Shown here: piece after piece, positions 5,525 through 5,650 of the stretch | Numbering within the stretch: the first letter of the stretch is position 1 | Layout: the number at the start of each line of letters is the position of its first letter | Assembly (NCBI GenBank): GCA_021741285.1 | Contig: JAIOYD010000116.1 | Coordinates: 1-5,650, forward strand | DNA from: Rickettsiaceae bacterium | Lineage (GTDB): Bacteria > Pseudomonadota > Alphaproteobacteria > Rickettsiales > Rickettsiaceae | DNA: 5,650 bases | Reading direction: 5' to 3' | Made by a program: the position numbers and the translations under genes | The notes under the pieces: model-generated | Told to the model about the DNA's origin: nothing | Seen by the model: the letters and a program-made list of their open reading frames with translations, nothing else | Databases searched by the model: none

Positions 5525-5650
5525 GATTTAATCTTACATTTAGTAAAATCAATAGATTATTAAATGAGGATTAAAATGAATTTAAATCAAAAACTAATAA
5601 AACCAAAAATAGGATTACTAGAACTAGCAAAAAGTTTAGGGAATATCTCG
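5513..5650 (+). mobile_element. Left end of an IS481-family insertion sequence (partial, continues beyond window)
   Basis: Homology to the GTA gene stops near 5512 and is followed by TGTATTAGTTGAGATTTAAT, which has the TGT terminus expected of IS481-family inverted repeats. A short inverted repeat AGATT-T-AATCT (5524-5534) lies inside the end. The transposase starts 63 bases in, a usual distance for these compact elements. CATG (5511-5514) spans the proposed junction and may be part of the target. The exact boundary and the target duplication cannot be fixed without the right end. Confidence 0.65.
5576..5650 (+). CDS. IS481-family transposase, N-terminal part (partial, continues beyond window)
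   Basis: The first 25 codons are open to the window edge. The protein begins MNLNQKLIKPKIGLLELA, followed by KSLGNIS. I recognise this as the start of the N-terminal helix-turn-helix region of IS481-family transposases, which usually continues with a segment like ACRIMGYSRDSFYRFKELY before a DDE (rve) integrase core. GAGGA five bases upstream is a strong ribosome binding site and fixes the start at 5576. An in-frame ATG at 5564 overlaps that site and is less likely. Only the beginning is visible, so whether the element is intact is unknown. Confidence 0.82.
   Translation, partial: MNLNQKLIKPKIGLLELAKSLGNIS

Overview
The window is AT-rich, has short intergenic gaps and uses GTG starts for both housekeeping genes. 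It carries a System I cytochrome c maturation gene (ccmE), an alphaproteobacterial RecJ, one isolated gene of the Rhodobacter-type gene transfer agent (GTA), and the start of an IS481-family insertion sequence. Together these suggest an intracellular alphaproteobacterium of the Rickettsiales, probably Rickettsiaceae or a relative. This is inferred from gene content and base composition; no marker gene fixes the species.

Minus strand, 1-2420: a probable operon read right to left. It starts with a 33-residue hydrophobic peptide ORF (2319-2420), then recJ (558-2309, GTG start), then a class I SAM-dependent methyltransferase-like protein with an N-terminal export-like segment (524 to beyond position 1, so incomplete). 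The gaps are 9 and 33 bases.

Divergent intergenic region, about 2421-2578: AT-rich, with weak candidate promoters facing both ways. The plus-strand promoter would serve a 36-residue single-span membrane protein (2579-2689) that looks like CcmD. It overlaps the start of ccmE (2667-3086), the periplasmic heme chaperone. The ccmD candidate was probably missed because it is so short.

Plus strand, 3219-5524: a wrecked copy of the GTA baseplate hub or 'megatron' gene (g15/orfg15 type, with a GTA TIM-barrel domain). It is broken twice. A one-base frameshift near 3540 separates the N-terminal segment from the rest. Its 3' end is lost where an IS481-family element begins, at about 5513. The IS transposase starts at 5576 and runs off the window.

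The left half is therefore ordinary housekeeping DNA (repair and cytochrome c maturation). The right half shows GTA gene decay in progress, by frameshift and then insertion. I see no evidence of an entirely new system. The most notable items are the likely overlooked ccmD, the export-signal methyltransferase with an atypical SAM motif, the small peptide ahead of recJ, and the doubly disrupted GTA gene.
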